This document shows positions 16,051 to 26,489 of a stretch of 64,000 nt of DNA, piece by piece. Source of the stretch: Hyphomicrobiales bacterium (GTDB lineage Bacteria; Pseudomonadota; Alphaproteobacteria; Rhizobiales; Aestuariivirgaceae); contig JADJVV010000001.1 in assembly GCA_016710435.1 (NCBI GenBank), positions 62,001 to 126,000 on the forward strand, read 5' to 3'. The notes beneath the pieces are model-generated. The model searched no databases, was not told where the DNA came from, and saw nothing but the letters and a program-made list of their open reading frames with translations. The position numbers and the translations under genes are program-made. Within the stretch, counting starts at the first letter, position 1, and the number at the start of each line of letters is the position of its first letter.

Positions 16051-16302
16051 TCAGTGCACGCTGGCGGCCACCATTTCGTGTTCCATGGCCGAGGTGATGG
16101 CGGCTTCGCGGGAGCCGGAGATGGAAATGGGCGAGCCGTCGGCGTTGTAGAGACAGAACAGCTTGGCCTTGGGCGAGACATTGATCCTGTCGCCCAGCAG
16201 CCGCTCCGCATCAGAGCCTTCGATTTCCTTGACATAGCCGATCACGCCGCCGCCAAGTGCCGCGAGAGCCGCATCGTCGAGTTTGGCAAGTGTCTTGTCC
16301 AT
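16051..16302 (-). CDS. DUF1150 family protein
   Basis: An 83-residue soluble protein (MDKTLAKLDDAALAALGGGVIGYVKEI...) containing YVKEIEGSDA and FCLYNADGSPI, the pattern of the alphaproteobacterial DUF1150 family. It starts one base after the Hsp20 stop and so is co-transcribed with it, the arrangement expected of this family in Hyphomicrobiales. Its function is not known; a link to small heat-shock proteins is suggested by context. Confidence 0.88.
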   Translation of the reverse strand: MDKTLAKLDDAALAALGGGVIGYVKEIEGSDAERLLGDRINVSPKAKLFCLYNADGSPISISGSREAAITSAMEHEMVAASVH

Positions 16303-16303
16303 A

Positions 16304-16738
16304 TCAGTTCAAATCCTTGATCATGATACGCCGGACCAACCGCTCCGGTTCGATACGGTGCACCTCAATTGTCAACAAACCGTTGCGCAACTGTACCGTG
16401 CCGACCTCCATGCCATCCGCCAGCACGAAACTGCGGGCGAATTGCCGGGCGGCGATGCCACGGTGCAGGTAGTCCTTCTGCTCGTCCTCCTTCTGGCGGC
16501 CCTTGATCTGCAATTGCCGGTCTTCGAGCGTGACCTCCAGGTCCTCCGCCGTGAAGCCAGCAACGGCTACCGTGATACGTAACGCCTCACGGGCCGATCC
16601 GTTGCTTCCTGATGTGATGCGCTCGATGTTGTAGGGAGGATAGCCATCGCCGGGGATTTTCGCAGCCCGGTCGAGGAGTCGTTCCACCTCCTCAAAACCG
16701 AGGAGGAGCGGAGACGAAAAAAGAGATACACGCGTCAT
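16304..16738 (-). CDS. Small heat-shock protein, Hsp20/IbpA family
   Basis: The 144-residue protein starts MTRVSLFSSPLLLGFEEVER and has the alpha-crystallin domain at about residues 35-125: YPPYNIERI, LRITVAVAGFTAEDLEVTL, YLHRGIAARQFARSFVLADG and the NGLLTIEV end strand. It acts as an ATP-independent holdase for unfolding proteins in the cytoplasm. Expression is probably heat induced; I see no convincing ROSE thermometer in the 285-base upstream gap, only a CTGTTGCAGCAG palindrome next to the start. It is followed by DUF1150 one base later. Confidence 0.92.
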   Translation of the reverse strand: MTRVSLFSSPLLLGFEEVERLLDRAAKIPGDGYPPYNIERITSGSNGSAREALRITVAVAGFTAEDLEVTLEDRQLQIKGRQKEDEQKDYLHRGIAARQFARSFVLADGMEVGTVQLRNGLLTIEVHRIEPERLVRRIMIKDLN

Positions 16739-17023
16739 CGTATCAGACCCTGTTGCAGCAGCCTTGTGGGATGCACCGTCCTGCAAGAGGCCCGGCACAC
16801 CGTTGGCCGCTATATGTGAACGGGGTGCGCGGACTTCAACCCGGTTGCCATGGGAGATGGCAGGGCAGCAACGCGCAAGAGCCCCGAGAACCCTTGCGGG
16901 GCACCGGATTTTGGCGTCAATTGTACTCATGCACAGGGAAGTTGTGGGCTCAAGCCGCCTGCCCTTCCATGGGGCGAAGAGGTTTGATACGTTGACCCGA
17001 TGGTCAAAAACAGGGAGAAAACC

Positions 17024-18022
17024 ATGATCAAGAAACTGCTCGGCGCCGCGGCATTGACCGCCATGATGGCCGTCTCGGCCTTCGCCGCCGACGACAAGCC
17101 CGCCATCGTCTTCGATATCGGCGGCAAGTTCGACAAGTCGTTCAACGAGTCGATGTTCAACGGTTCCGAAAAGTTCAAGACGGAAACCGGCGTGGCCTAT
17201 GGCGAATTCGAAATCGCCAACGAAGCCCAGCGCGAACAGGCCATCCGCAATTTCGCCGACCAGGGCTATTCGCCCATCATCGCCGCAGGTTTTGCCCAGG
17301 CTGCCGCCCTTGAAAAGGTCGCCAAGGAATATCCCGATCTCAAGTTCGCCATCGTCGACATGGTGGTGGACCTGCCCAACGTGCAGTCGATCGTGTTCAA
17401 GGAGCATGAAGGCTCCTATCTCGTCGGCATCATGGCGGCCATGGCGTCGAAGTCCGGCAAGGTGGGCTTCGTGGGCGGCATGGACATTCCGCTCATCCGC
17501 AAGTTCGGCTGCGGCTATGTGCAGGGCGTGAAGGCTGCCAAGGCCGATGCGACCGTCTTCCAGAACATGACGGGCGACACGGGTGCAGCCTGGAACGATC
17601 CGGTGAAGGGTGGCGAAATCACCAAGAGCCAGATGAGCCAAGGCGCGGACGTGATCTACGCCGCTGCCGGTGCCACGGGTCTCGGCGTGCTGCAGGCCGC
17701 TGCTGACGGCGGCGCGCTGTCGATCGGCGTCGACGCCAACCAGAACTACCTGCATCCCGGCAAGGTGCTCACCTCCATGCTGAAGCGCGTGGATGTGGCC
17801 GTGTACAATGTCATGAAATCCGGCAAGGACGGCAGCTTCAAGGGTGGCGTGCAGGCGCTGGGCCTCGCCGAGGATGGCGTCGGCTACGCCATGGACGACA
17901 ACAACAAGCCGCTGGTGACGCCGGAAATGCAGGCCGCGGTGGAAAAGGCCAAGGCCGACATCATCTCGGGCGCCGTGAAGGTTCACGACTACACCGAAGA
18001 CAACAAGTGCCCGGTTGAGTAA
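17024..18022 (+). CDS. bmpA: BMP-family nucleoside-binding lipoprotein-like periplasmic protein
   Basis: A 332-residue protein with a signal peptide (MIKKLLGAAALTAMMAVSAFA) and the BMP/PnrA substrate-binding fold: VFDIGGKFDKSFNESMFNG, PIIAAGFAQAAALEKVAKEY, GFVGGMDIPLIRKFGCGYVQG, and the hinge Asp/Asn residues of nucleoside binding proteins. There is no lipobox Cys, so it is free in the periplasm. An AGGGAGAAAACC ribosome site precedes ATG 17024. It would catch purine or pyrimidine nucleosides for the ABC transporter coded after a 140-base palindromic spacer. Confidence 0.93.
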   Translation: MIKKLLGAAALTAMMAVSAFAADDKPAIVFDIGGKFDKSFNESMFNGSEKFKTETGVAYGEFEIANEAQREQAIRNFADQGYSPIIAAGFAQAAALEKVAKEYPDLKFAIVDMVVDLPNVQSIVFKEHEGSYLVGIMAAMASKSGKVGFVGGMDIPLIRKFGCGYVQGVKAAKADATVFQNMTGDTGAAWNDPVKGGEITKSQMSQGADVIYAAAGATGLGVLQAAADGGALSIGVDANQNYLHPGKVLTSMLKRVDVAVYNVMKSGKDGSFKGGVQALGLAEDGVGYAMDDNNKPLVTPEMQAAVEKAKADIISGAVKVHDYTEDNKCPVE

Positions 18023-18032
18023 GGACGCGGCT

Positions 18033-18157
18033 TCACCTCTCCCGCCAGCGGGAGAGGTGGCAAAGCGCAGCGATTGCCGGTGAGGGACGTCACGCTTGGC
18101 GTTCCCTCACCTGCCGCTTCGCGTCGTCCTCTCCCGCATGCGGGAGAGGTGAGGTAA
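18033..18157. repeat. Composite palindromic intergenic repeat
   Basis: Two CTCTCCCGC...GCGGGAGAG hairpins (about 18036-18058 and 18130-18153) bracket a third imperfect one (GGTGAGGGACG...CGTTCCCTCACC). Elements like this are scattered in Hyphomicrobiales genomes. Here it separates the binding protein gene from the rest of the transporter, where mRNA hairpins could protect the bmpA message and set a higher level for it. Confidence 0.75.
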
Positions 18158-18162
18158 GGCAG

Positions 18163-19691
<1,529 letters not shown>

Positions 19692-19692
<1 letters not shown>

Positions 19693-20816
19693 TGTCGGCC
19701 CGTGGCGAACTTCCCGGCTGGGCGGATGTGGCGCTCATTCCTGTGCTCAACCTCGTGGTGGCGCTCCTCGTCTCCGGCATCGTCGTGCTCATCATCGGCG
19801 AAAGCCCGATGGAAGCCATGTGGATCATGCTGAAGGGAGCTGTCGGCTCCATCAAGGGCTGGAGTTACCTGCTCTACTATTCCACCAACTTCATCTTCAC
19901 CGGCCTCGCCGTGGCGGTGGCCTTCCACGCCGGACTGTTCAACATCGGCGGCGAGGGCCAAGCCTACATCGCGGGGCTCGGCGCCACGATGACGGGCTTG
20001 GGCCTTGAATTCCTGCCCTGGCCCATCGTCATTCCGCTGGCGGTGCTGATGTCCGCCCTGTTCGGTGCTTTCTGGGGCTGGGTGCCGGGCTACCTGCAGG
20101 CCTGGCGCGGCAGCCACATCGTGATCACCACGATCATGTTCAACTTCATCGCCTCCAGCCTGATGGTGTACTTCATCAACTACTGGCTCCGGCCCGTGGG
20201 CAAGATGGCGGTGGAAAGCCGCGCCGTGGGCAACTTCGACTTCTCCACCTTCGACCTGACCGGTGCCTATATTCCGAGCCTCCGCGAACTCTCCCTGGCC
20301 ATCTTCGGCTACCGCCTGCCCTCGTCGCCGCTCAACCCCACCTTCCTCTTCGCCCTCGCCGTGGCATGGGGCGTCTGGTACCTGCTGTGGCGCACCAAGC
20401 TCGGCTATGAAATCCGCGCGGTGGGCGCCAACACCGATGCGGCGATCTACGCCGGCATCCGCCCGCAGAAGATCATCATGGTGACCATGGCGATTTCCGG
20501 TGGTCTTGCGGGGCTTGTTGCGGTGAACGAAGTGCTCGGTGCCCAGCACCGCCTCGTGCTGGAATACGTGCAGGGCGCGGGCTTCGTCGGCATTGCCGTG
20601 GCGCTGATGGGCCGTTCGCATCCCGTGGGCATCGTGCTCGCCGCCATGCTGTTCGGCCTGCTCTACCAGGGCGGCACCGAACTCTCTTTCGCCAAGCCCG
20701 AAATCAACCGCGACATGATCGTGGTGATCCAGGGCCTCGTCATCCTGTTCATGGGCGCGCTGGAGCAGACCTTCCGGCCCTGGCTCGAAGCCCTCTTCTT
20801 CCGGGCGGAGGACTGA
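19692..20816 (+). CDS. nupB: ABC nucleoside permease, subunit 1
   Basis: The 374-residue protein has about ten hydrophobic helices. It contains the conserved GLAVAVAFHAGLFNIGGEGQ, GSHIVITTIMFNFIAS and GLVAVNEVLGAQHRL segments of the BPD_transp_2 permease family used for nucleosides and branched-chain substrates. The start is ATG 19692, which overlaps the stop of the ATPase gene; a GTG at 19689 is an alternative. Two bases separate its stop from the second permease. Confidence 0.93.
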
Positions 20817-20818
20817 CC

Positions 20819-21784
20819 ATGCTGGAACTCTTCCTCGGCGCGGAAACGCTCTCCTCCACCATCCGGCTCTCCGTGCCGCTGATCCTCGCCTGCCTCGCCG
20901 GCCTGTGGTCCGAGCGCTCGGGCATTGTGGACATCGGCCTTGAGGGCAAGATGCTGATCGCCGCCTTCGCCGCCGCATCCACCGCCGCCTTCTACAACAA
21001 CGCGCTGCTCGCGCTCTTCGTGGCGATCCTCGTCTCGGTCGGCTTCGCGCTTGTGCACGGCTATGCCGCCATCAACCAGCGCGGCAACCAGGTCGTCTCC
21101 GGCGTCGCCATCAACATGCTGGCAGCGGGCCTTGCCGTGGTTCTGGGCAACGAATGGTTCAAGGAAGGCGGACGCACACCCGCCCTCTCCAGCGAAGCCC
21201 GTTTCATGCCCATCGACCTGCCGGGCATCTCCGAACTCTACAACGTGCCGGTGCTGGGCGTGGTGGCGCGCATCATCTCCGGCCACTCCCTGCTCACCTA
21301 CCTGACGATTGCCTTGGTGCCGCTGACCGCCTGGGCCCTCGCGCGCACGCGCTTCGGCCTCAGGCTGCGCGCCGTGGGTGAAAACCCCCATGCCGTCGAT
21401 ACGGCGGGCATCTCGGTGGCGCGGTTGCGCTATCAGGCGGTGCTCATCGCCGGCGTGCTGTGCGGCATTGCCGGCACCTATATCTCCACATCGCTTTCGG
21501 CGAGTTTCGTGCGCGACATGACGGCAGGCCGCGGCTTCATGGCGCTCGCTGCCCTCATCTTCGCCAACTGGCGAGCCTGGCCCGCACTCTGGGCCTGCCT
21601 GCTGTTCGGATACCTGCAGGCAATGGGCACCCGCCTGCAGGGTGTGAAATTCGCCGGCGTGGAAATCCCCGTGCAGTTCATCAACATGCTGCCCTACGTC
21701 ATGACCGTGGTGCTGCTCGCGGGCTTCATCGGCAAGAGCATTCCCCCCAAGGCCTCCGGCATTCCATACACGAAGGACCGCTAG
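20819..21784 (+). CDS. nupC: ABC nucleoside permease, subunit 2
   Basis: A 321-residue membrane protein of the same family, starting MLELFLGAETLSSTIRLSVP. Its typical segments are CLAGLWSERSGIVDIGLEGKM, GNQVVSGVAINMLAAGLA and SFVRDMTAGRGFMALAALIFANW. It forms the translocation pore together with the permease just upstream. The next gene, cdd, starts one base after its stop. Confidence 0.93.
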   Translation: MLELFLGAETLSSTIRLSVPLILACLAGLWSERSGIVDIGLEGKMLIAAFAAASTAAFYNNALLALFVAILVSVGFALVHGYAAINQRGNQVVSGVAINMLAAGLAVVLGNEWFKEGGRTPALSSEARFMPIDLPGISELYNVPVLGVVARIISGHSLLTYLTIALVPLTAWALARTRFGLRLRAVGENPHAVDTAGISVARLRYQAVLIAGVLCGIAGTYISTSLSASFVRDMTAGRGFMALAALIFANWRAWPALWACLLFGYLQAMGTRLQGVKFAGVEIPVQFINMLPYVMTVVLLAGFIGKSIPPKASGIPYTKDR

Positions 21785-21785
21785 C

Positions 21786-22178
21786 ATGCGCGATCTCGTC
21801 GAAGCGGCCAGACTGGCCCGCGCCCGCGCCCATGCGCCCTATTCGAAATTCTACGTGGGCGCTGCCATGCGCGACGAGACGGGCCGCGTCTTTGCCGGAG
21901 GCAACATCGAGAACGCGTCCTACCCGCAGGGCTGGTGCGCCGAACCATCGGCCATCTCGGCGCTCATCATGGCCGGCGGAACGCGCATCACCGAAGTGGC
22001 GGTGATGGGAAACGGCGACACCCTCTGCACACCCTGCGGTGGCTGCCGCCAGAAGATCCGCGAATTTGCAGGCCCCGACACCAAGATCCACTGCTGCACG
22101 GAAAGCGGTGAACTCATCCGCACGTTCACACTCGACGAACTGCTGCCCGCCAGTTTCGGTCCGGAGAATTTGACATGA
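21786..22178 (+). CDS. cdd: Cytidine deaminase
   Basis: A 130-residue enzyme that deaminates cytidine and deoxycytidine. Zinc site residues are visible: WCAEPSAI (Cys and catalytic Glu) and CTPCGGCRQ (two Cys), with NIENASYP for ribose binding. The usual CAER has become CAEP, a mild deviation. It sits between the nucleoside permease and purine phosphorylase genes, so imported nucleosides are processed at once. Confidence 0.95.
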   Translation: MRDLVEAARLARARAHAPYSKFYVGAAMRDETGRVFAGGNIENASYPQGWCAEPSAISALIMAGGTRITEVAVMGNGDTLCTPCGGCRQKIREFAGPDTKIHCCTESGELIRTFTLDELLPASFGPENLT

Positions 22179-22960
22179 CACTGAAATCGAAATTGGCAGG
22201 CCGCACTCCCAGGACGGCAATCATCCTCGGCTCGGCGCTGGGCGATGTGGTGGAGATCGTGAAGGATCCGCTGGTCATTCCGTACACGGAGCTTCCCGGA
22301 TTTCCCGTCCCGAAGATTTCGGGCCATGCCGGCAAGCTCTACGTCGGCACCGTGGGCAGGCAGGAGGTGGCGGTGCTGGCAGGCCGCGCCCACCCGTACG
22401 AGAGCGGCAATGCCGCCGTGATGCGCCCCGTGCTCGACCAGTTGAAGGAGGCGGGGATCGAGACCCTCATTCTCACCAACGCCGCAGGCTCCCTGAAAAT
22501 GTCGATCGGACCGGGCTCCATCATGCTCATCACCGACCACATCAACTATTCCGGCATGAATCCCTTGATCGGCCAGCACGGGGATGAAAACTTCGTGCCC
22601 ATGACCAACGCCTATGATCCCGGCTTGCGGAAGCGCTTTCTTGCGGCGGCGAAGGCGGAGAGGATTGCGCTGAAACAGGGCGTCTATGTCTGGTTTTCCG
22701 GCCCTTCCTTCGAGACGCCCGCCGAAATCAGGATGGCGCAGGTGATCGGTGGTTCCGCCGTGGGCATGTCCACCGCGCCCGAAACAATCATGGCGCGCCG
22801 CCTCGGATTGACCGTCGCCGGGTTGTCCGTCGTCACCAATCTCGGTGCCGGAATCAAAGGCGCTAATCCCTCCCATGAGGAAACAAAGCGTGAGGGCCAG
22901 AAGGCCGCCGCCAACATGAAGCGGTTGCTGACCCGCTTTTTCAAGGATGCCAAGGAATGA
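22175..22960 (+). CDS. punA: Purine nucleoside phosphorylase (trimeric PNP type)
   Basis: A 261-residue enzyme of the PNP/MTAP family that splits purine nucleosides with phosphate. Visible are AIILGSALGD, GRAHPYESG, LTNAAGSLKMSIGPGSIMLI with ITDHINYSGMNPL, YVWFSGPSFETPAEIRM and the VVTNLGAGIKG end. It overlaps cdd by four bases (ATGA) and deoA by four, all in one operon. Trimeric PNPs prefer guanosine and inosine. Confidence 0.94.
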   Translation: MTLKSKLAGRTPRTAIILGSALGDVVEIVKDPLVIPYTELPGFPVPKISGHAGKLYVGTVGRQEVAVLAGRAHPYESGNAAVMRPVLDQLKEAGIETLILTNAAGSLKMSIGPGSIMLITDHINYSGMNPLIGQHGDENFVPMTNAYDPGLRKRFLAAAKAERIALKQGVYVWFSGPSFETPAEIRMAQVIGGSAVGMSTAPETIMARRLGLTVAGLSVVTNLGAGIKGANPSHEETKREGQKAAANMKRLLTRFFKDAKE

Positions 22961-24267
22961 TGCTTCCCCAGGAAGTGATCCGCCGCAAACGCAACGGCGA
23001 GGACCTCAGCCGCGAACTGGTGAAGGAGTTCATCGAGGGCCTGACCAAGGGCACCGTCTCCGAAGGACAGGTCGCGGCCTTTGCCATGGCGGTTTACTTC
23101 AAGGGCATGAACCGCGAGGAAGCGGTGGGCCTGACGCTCGCCATGCGCGACTCTGGCACGCAATTGACGTGGGACCTTCCCGGCCCCGTGGTGGACAAGC
23201 ATTCCTCCGGCGGCATCGGCGACAATGTCTCGCTGATGCTGGCGCCCATGCTGGCGGCTTGCGGTTTCTATGTGCCGATGATTTCCGGCCGTGGCCTTGG
23301 CCACACCGGCGGCACGCTGGACAAACTCGACAGCATTCCCGGCTACGTGAGCCAGCCCGGCCTCGACCTGTTCCGCAGCGTCACGCGCGAAGCAGGCTGC
23401 GCCATCATCGGCCAGACGGCCGACCTCGCCCCCGCCGACAAGCGCCTCTACGCCATCCGTGACGTGACGGCGACGGTGGAATCCGTGCCGCTGATCACCG
23501 CCTCCATCCTCTCGAAAAAGCTGGCCGCAGGCCTCGACCACCTCGTGCTCGACGTGAAGTGCGGCTCCGGTGCCTTCATGTCCACGCTCGAAAGTGCGCG
23601 CGAACTGGCGGAAAGCCTCGTCTCCGTGGCGAACGGCGCAGGGCTTCATACAACCGCTCTCATCACCGACATGGACGAACCATTGGCCACTTGCGCCGGC
23701 AATGCCATCGAAGTGGCCAACGCCGTGGCGTTTCTCACCGGCAAGCGGCAGGACAAGCGATTGAAGGAGGTGACGCTGGCGCTCGGCAGCGAACTCCTCG
23801 AAAGCGCCAAGCTCGCAGCCCCCGGCGAAGCCAATGCCAAGCTGGAAGAGGCCCTGTCGTCGGGCCGCGCCGCTGAACACTTCAACCGCATGGTGGCAGC
23901 CTTGGGCGGACCGAAGGATTTCTGCACCACGGCAGCGCAACACCTCAAACAGGCGGGCATCGTGCGCGATGTCTTCGCCGACACCGAGGGTGTGGTGCAA
24001 TACATCGACACGCGCTTCCTCGGCATGGCGGTGATTGAAATGGGTGGCGGCCGCCGCGTGGCGTCCGATCCCATCGACTACGCCGTCGGCCTCTCCAACC
24101 TCATGGGCAAGACGGCGAGCGTGGACAAGACGACGCCCATCGCGCGCATTCACGCCAATGACGAGGCGGGCTTCAATCAGGCCAGCAAGCTGGTGCGCGC
24201 CGCCTATCGCATTGGCGCGCGGGGACTGCGCGGCCCTTCCATCATCGAACGCATCGGCGAGGACTGA
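22957..24267 (+). CDS. deoA: Thymidine phosphorylase
   Basis: The 436-residue protein has the glycosyltransferase family 3 layout: helical N domain (EVIRRKRNGEDLSRELVKEF), phosphate loop VVDKHSSGGIGDNVSLMLAP at about 79-98, GRGLGHTGGTLDKLDSIPG and LDVKCGSGAFM. It splits thymidine and deoxyuridine to base and deoxyribose-1-phosphate. The length (436) fits DeoA. Stop and start overlap with punA. Confidence 0.96.
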   Translation: MMLPQEVIRRKRNGEDLSRELVKEFIEGLTKGTVSEGQVAAFAMAVYFKGMNREEAVGLTLAMRDSGTQLTWDLPGPVVDKHSSGGIGDNVSLMLAPMLAACGFYVPMISGRGLGHTGGTLDKLDSIPGYVSQPGLDLFRSVTREAGCAIIGQTADLAPADKRLYAIRDVTATVESVPLITASILSKKLAAGLDHLVLDVKCGSGAFMSTLESARELAESLVSVANGAGLHTTALITDMDEPLATCAGNAIEVANAVAFLTGKRQDKRLKEVTLALGSELLESAKLAAPGEANAKLEEALSSGRAAEHFNRMVAALGGPKDFCTTAAQHLKQAGIVRDVFADTEGVVQYIDTRFLGMAVIEMGGGRRVASDPIDYAVGLSNLMGKTASVDKTTPIARIHANDEAGFNQASKLVRAAYRIGARGLRGPSIIERIGED

Positions 24268-24270
24268 GTG

Positions 24271-25443
24271 ATGCCGCGCCTCTTCCTGTTCATCATGGAT
24301 GGTTTCGGGATCGGCGGCGCCCCCGATGCCGCCGCTTTCGGTGACGAGGGTGCGAACACCTTCACCCATGTGGCGGAACGCGAACGCCTCCACATTCCCC
24401 ACCTCGCCGCGCTGGGACTCGGCAAGGCGGCGGAACTGATCTCGGGCAAGGACGTGCTGGGCGCACCCGTCACCGGCCTGTGGGGCGCGGCGCGCGAAGT
24501 GAGCAAGGGCAAGGACACGATCACCGGCCACTGGGAAATGGCCGGCGTGCCGCTGGACAGGGACTGGGGTTATTTTCCCCACGCCGTTCCCGCTTTTCCG
24601 CAATGGCTGATTGACGGCATCACCAGCCGCTGCAACCTGCCGGGCCTTCTGTGCCTGGCCCACGCCTCCGGCACGGAGGTGATCGAAGAGTTCGGCGAGG
24701 AACACATCCGCACCGGCAAGCCCATCGCCTACACCAGCGCCGACAGCGTGCTGCAGATCGCCGCGCACGAAGAACACTTCGGCCTGCAACGGCTCTACGA
24801 CGTGTGCCAGGTGGCCCGCGATCTCACCTACGATCTCAACATCGGCCGCATCATTGCGCGTCCCTTCGTGGGCGAGACGGCCACGACCTTCACCCGCACC
24901 GGCCACCGCAAGGATTTCGCCGTGTTGCCGCCGCACCCGACGCTGCTCAACAAGCTGAGCGAGGCCGGGCGCGACTTGATCAGCGTCGGCAAGATCGGCG
25001 ACATCTACGCCCACTCCGGCACAGGCCGCGAAGTGAAGGTGGCTGGCTTCGAAACGCTGATGGACACGACCCTTGCCGAAATGCCGAAGCTGAAGGACGG
25101 CGGCTTCCTGATGGTGAACTTCGTCAACTTCGACACGGACTTCGGCCACCGCCGCGACGTGCCGGGCTATGCCCGCGCGCTGGAACAGTTCGACCGCTGG
25201 CTGGCAAAGCCCCTGGCGCTGCTGCAACCGGGCGACCGCCTCATCCTCACCGCCGACCACGGCAACGATCCCTCGTGGAAAGGCACCGACCACAGCCGTG
25301 AACAGATCCCTGTGCTCTGCACCGGACCGGGACTGGCAACAGGATCAATCGGCAGGCGCGAGAGCTTCGCCGACATCGGCCAATCCATCGCAAAGTACCT
25401 TGGCATCGCGCCATTGGCGGCGGGGACGGCGTTCGGGTTGTAG
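24271..25443 (+). CDS. deoB: Phosphopentomutase
   Basis: A 390-residue enzyme interconverting (deoxy)ribose-1- and -5-phosphate. Alkaline-phosphatase-fold metal sites are seen: FIMDGFGIGGAPDA, KDTITGHWEMAG (catalytic Thr in DTxTGHWE), VNFVNFDTDFGHRRD and LTADHGNDPSWKGTDHSRE. The ATG at 24271 is preferred over GTG 24268. The last nine codons (LAAGTAFGL) are duplicated about 1 kb downstream, behind an immunity-type gene. deoB ends the nucleoside operon. Confidence 0.96.
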   Translation: MPRLFLFIMDGFGIGGAPDAAAFGDEGANTFTHVAERERLHIPHLAALGLGKAAELISGKDVLGAPVTGLWGAAREVSKGKDTITGHWEMAGVPLDRDWGYFPHAVPAFPQWLIDGITSRCNLPGLLCLAHASGTEVIEEFGEEHIRTGKPIAYTSADSVLQIAAHEEHFGLQRLYDVCQVARDLTYDLNIGRIIARPFVGETATTFTRTGHRKDFAVLPPHPTLLNKLSEAGRDLISVGKIGDIYAHSGTGREVKVAGFETLMDTTLAEMPKLKDGGFLMVNFVNFDTDFGHRRDVPGYARALEQFDRWLAKPLALLQPGDRLILTADHGNDPSWKGTDHSREQIPVLCTGPGLATGSIGRRESFADIGQSIAKYLGIAPLAAGTAFGL

Positions 25444-25444
25444 G
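25416..25444 (+). repeat. Direct repeat, copy 1 (3' end of deoB)
   Basis: GGCGGCGGGGACGGCGTTCG followed by GGTTGTAGG, including the deoB stop codon. It matches 26438-26466 at 27 of 29 positions. Confidence 0.85.
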
Positions 25445-25563
25445 CAGGGCGCTTCAGTGTCAGGGATCAGCCCCATGAAAACGTCGCCATCCCGGCCCTG
25501 CCTTCGCGCGCGCAAAAACTTGCCGGTGCCAGTGTTCAGAACTTCGACCGAGGGAGTGATCTC

Positions 25564-26397
25564 ATGATTTACAATTGCAACGCAAAGCATAGCAGGCGCA
25601 CCTATCCGCCGGGTTTCCTCTATCCGGAAACGCATCCCCATCCGGTCCCCAAATCTTCCGGTCAGACATACTTCGGCACGCGCGGGCCAAGACTGCCTGA
25701 AGAGCGCTTCCTCACGGATACCATGGTGAGTGAAGCCGTGATGGGACACCCGCAAAAGCCGGACCATTTCCCGAAGTGGCTCAAGTTCAAGAATGTCGAA
25801 AAGGTCGTGCAGGACTTCTACAAGGATCAGGCCGGTTGGCTGATCGTCAGCGAGAGGATCAAGACGCGGATTGAGGAACTGGAGCCCGGCGTGCACCAGT
25901 TCTTCCCGGTCAGGCTCCTGCAGAACGATGGAACCGAGCCCTGGGGCCACTTCTACTACCTCAATATCAGGCGCATTGTGTTCTCAATTGATGTGGAGAA
26001 GTCGCCGCATTTCCGCTGGGTGACAACCGTGTCCGAGCGCTTCCCGAAGCGGCGGTCCCACAAGCTGACGCGGGATCCTCACGCCCCTCTCAGGGCGGAG
26101 TTTCCGCTGCTGGTCTACAGGAGCAAAATCGTCGGCGGTTTTCACATCTGGCGCGAACGGCTTGACAAGGACACGCCACCCAATGACGGGCGCTTTTATT
26201 GGGTTGCACCGGGTGAGCCCAATCCGCATGGACTCATTGAGGACGGTGACATTTATGCGCTCGATACGGCCGTGGATCAGGCCCACCGCTTCCGCATCTC
26301 ATCAACCTTCAAAACCTGGCTGGATGAAGTCGGCGCCAAGGGCCTGGACTATCTGTATCGGGGGTGCCTCGACACCGAGCTTGCCGGGAGCGTTTGA
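25564..26397 (+). CDS. Imm11 (DUF1629)-like immunity protein, orphan
   Basis: A 277-residue soluble protein. Its central part resembles the Imm11/DUF1629 family of polymorphic-toxin immunity proteins: LKFKNVEKVVQDFYKDQAG, WLIVSERIKTRIEELEPG, HQFFPVRLLQNDG and HFYYLNIRRIVFSIDVEKS. These match the characteristic 'D..g..lvSer....l' and 'f.pv.l......yyllN' order. No toxin gene is seen within the window. The gene is bracketed by the duplicated deoB 3' end and its codon use is less GC-biased than its neighbours, so it looks like an acquired cassette. DUF1629 assignment is by eye. Confidence 0.7.
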   Translation: MIYNCNAKHSRRTYPPGFLYPETHPHPVPKSSGQTYFGTRGPRLPEERFLTDTMVSEAVMGHPQKPDHFPKWLKFKNVEKVVQDFYKDQAGWLIVSERIKTRIEELEPGVHQFFPVRLLQNDGTEPWGHFYYLNIRRIVFSIDVEKSPHFRWVTTVSERFPKRRSHKLTRDPHAPLRAEFPLLVYRSKIVGGFHIWRERLDKDTPPNDGRFYWVAPGEPNPHGLIEDGDIYALDTAVDQAHRFRISSTFKTWLDEVGAKGLDYLYRGCLDTELAGSV

Positions 26398-26437
26398 CGC
26401 GGACCGGTCCAAATGATCCGCGCTGCAGCATGGGCAT

Positions 26438-26466
26438 GGCGGCGGGGATGGCATTCGGGTTGTAGG
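26438..26466 (+). repeat. Direct repeat, copy 2 (displaced deoB 3' end)
   Basis: Matches 25416-25444 at 27 of 29 positions and still reads MAAGMAFGL plus stop in the deoB frame, with one synonymous change (GCG to GCA) and one Thr to Met change. Confidence 0.85.
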
Positions 26467-26489
26467 GCACGGGCGCAGGGACACGCCCC

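Noticed and set aside
16739..17023. ROSE-type RNA thermometer before hsp20
   Set aside because: Only a short palindrome (CTGTTGCAGCAG) is near the start; the typical ROSE end with a masked GGAGC ribosome site is not visible. Needs RNA folding.
22684..25293. 869-codon open frame on the minus strand
   Set aside because: It lies opposite punA, deoA and deoB, all with full family motifs. Long antisense frames are common in GC-rich DNA with strong third-position bias. The composition (many His, Arg, Gly, Ala, no domain) agrees.
25445..26437. Integrase or transposase within the deoB-flanked cassette
   Set aside because: Apart from the Imm11-like gene only gaps of about 120 and 90 bases exist; no terminal inverted repeats were seen.
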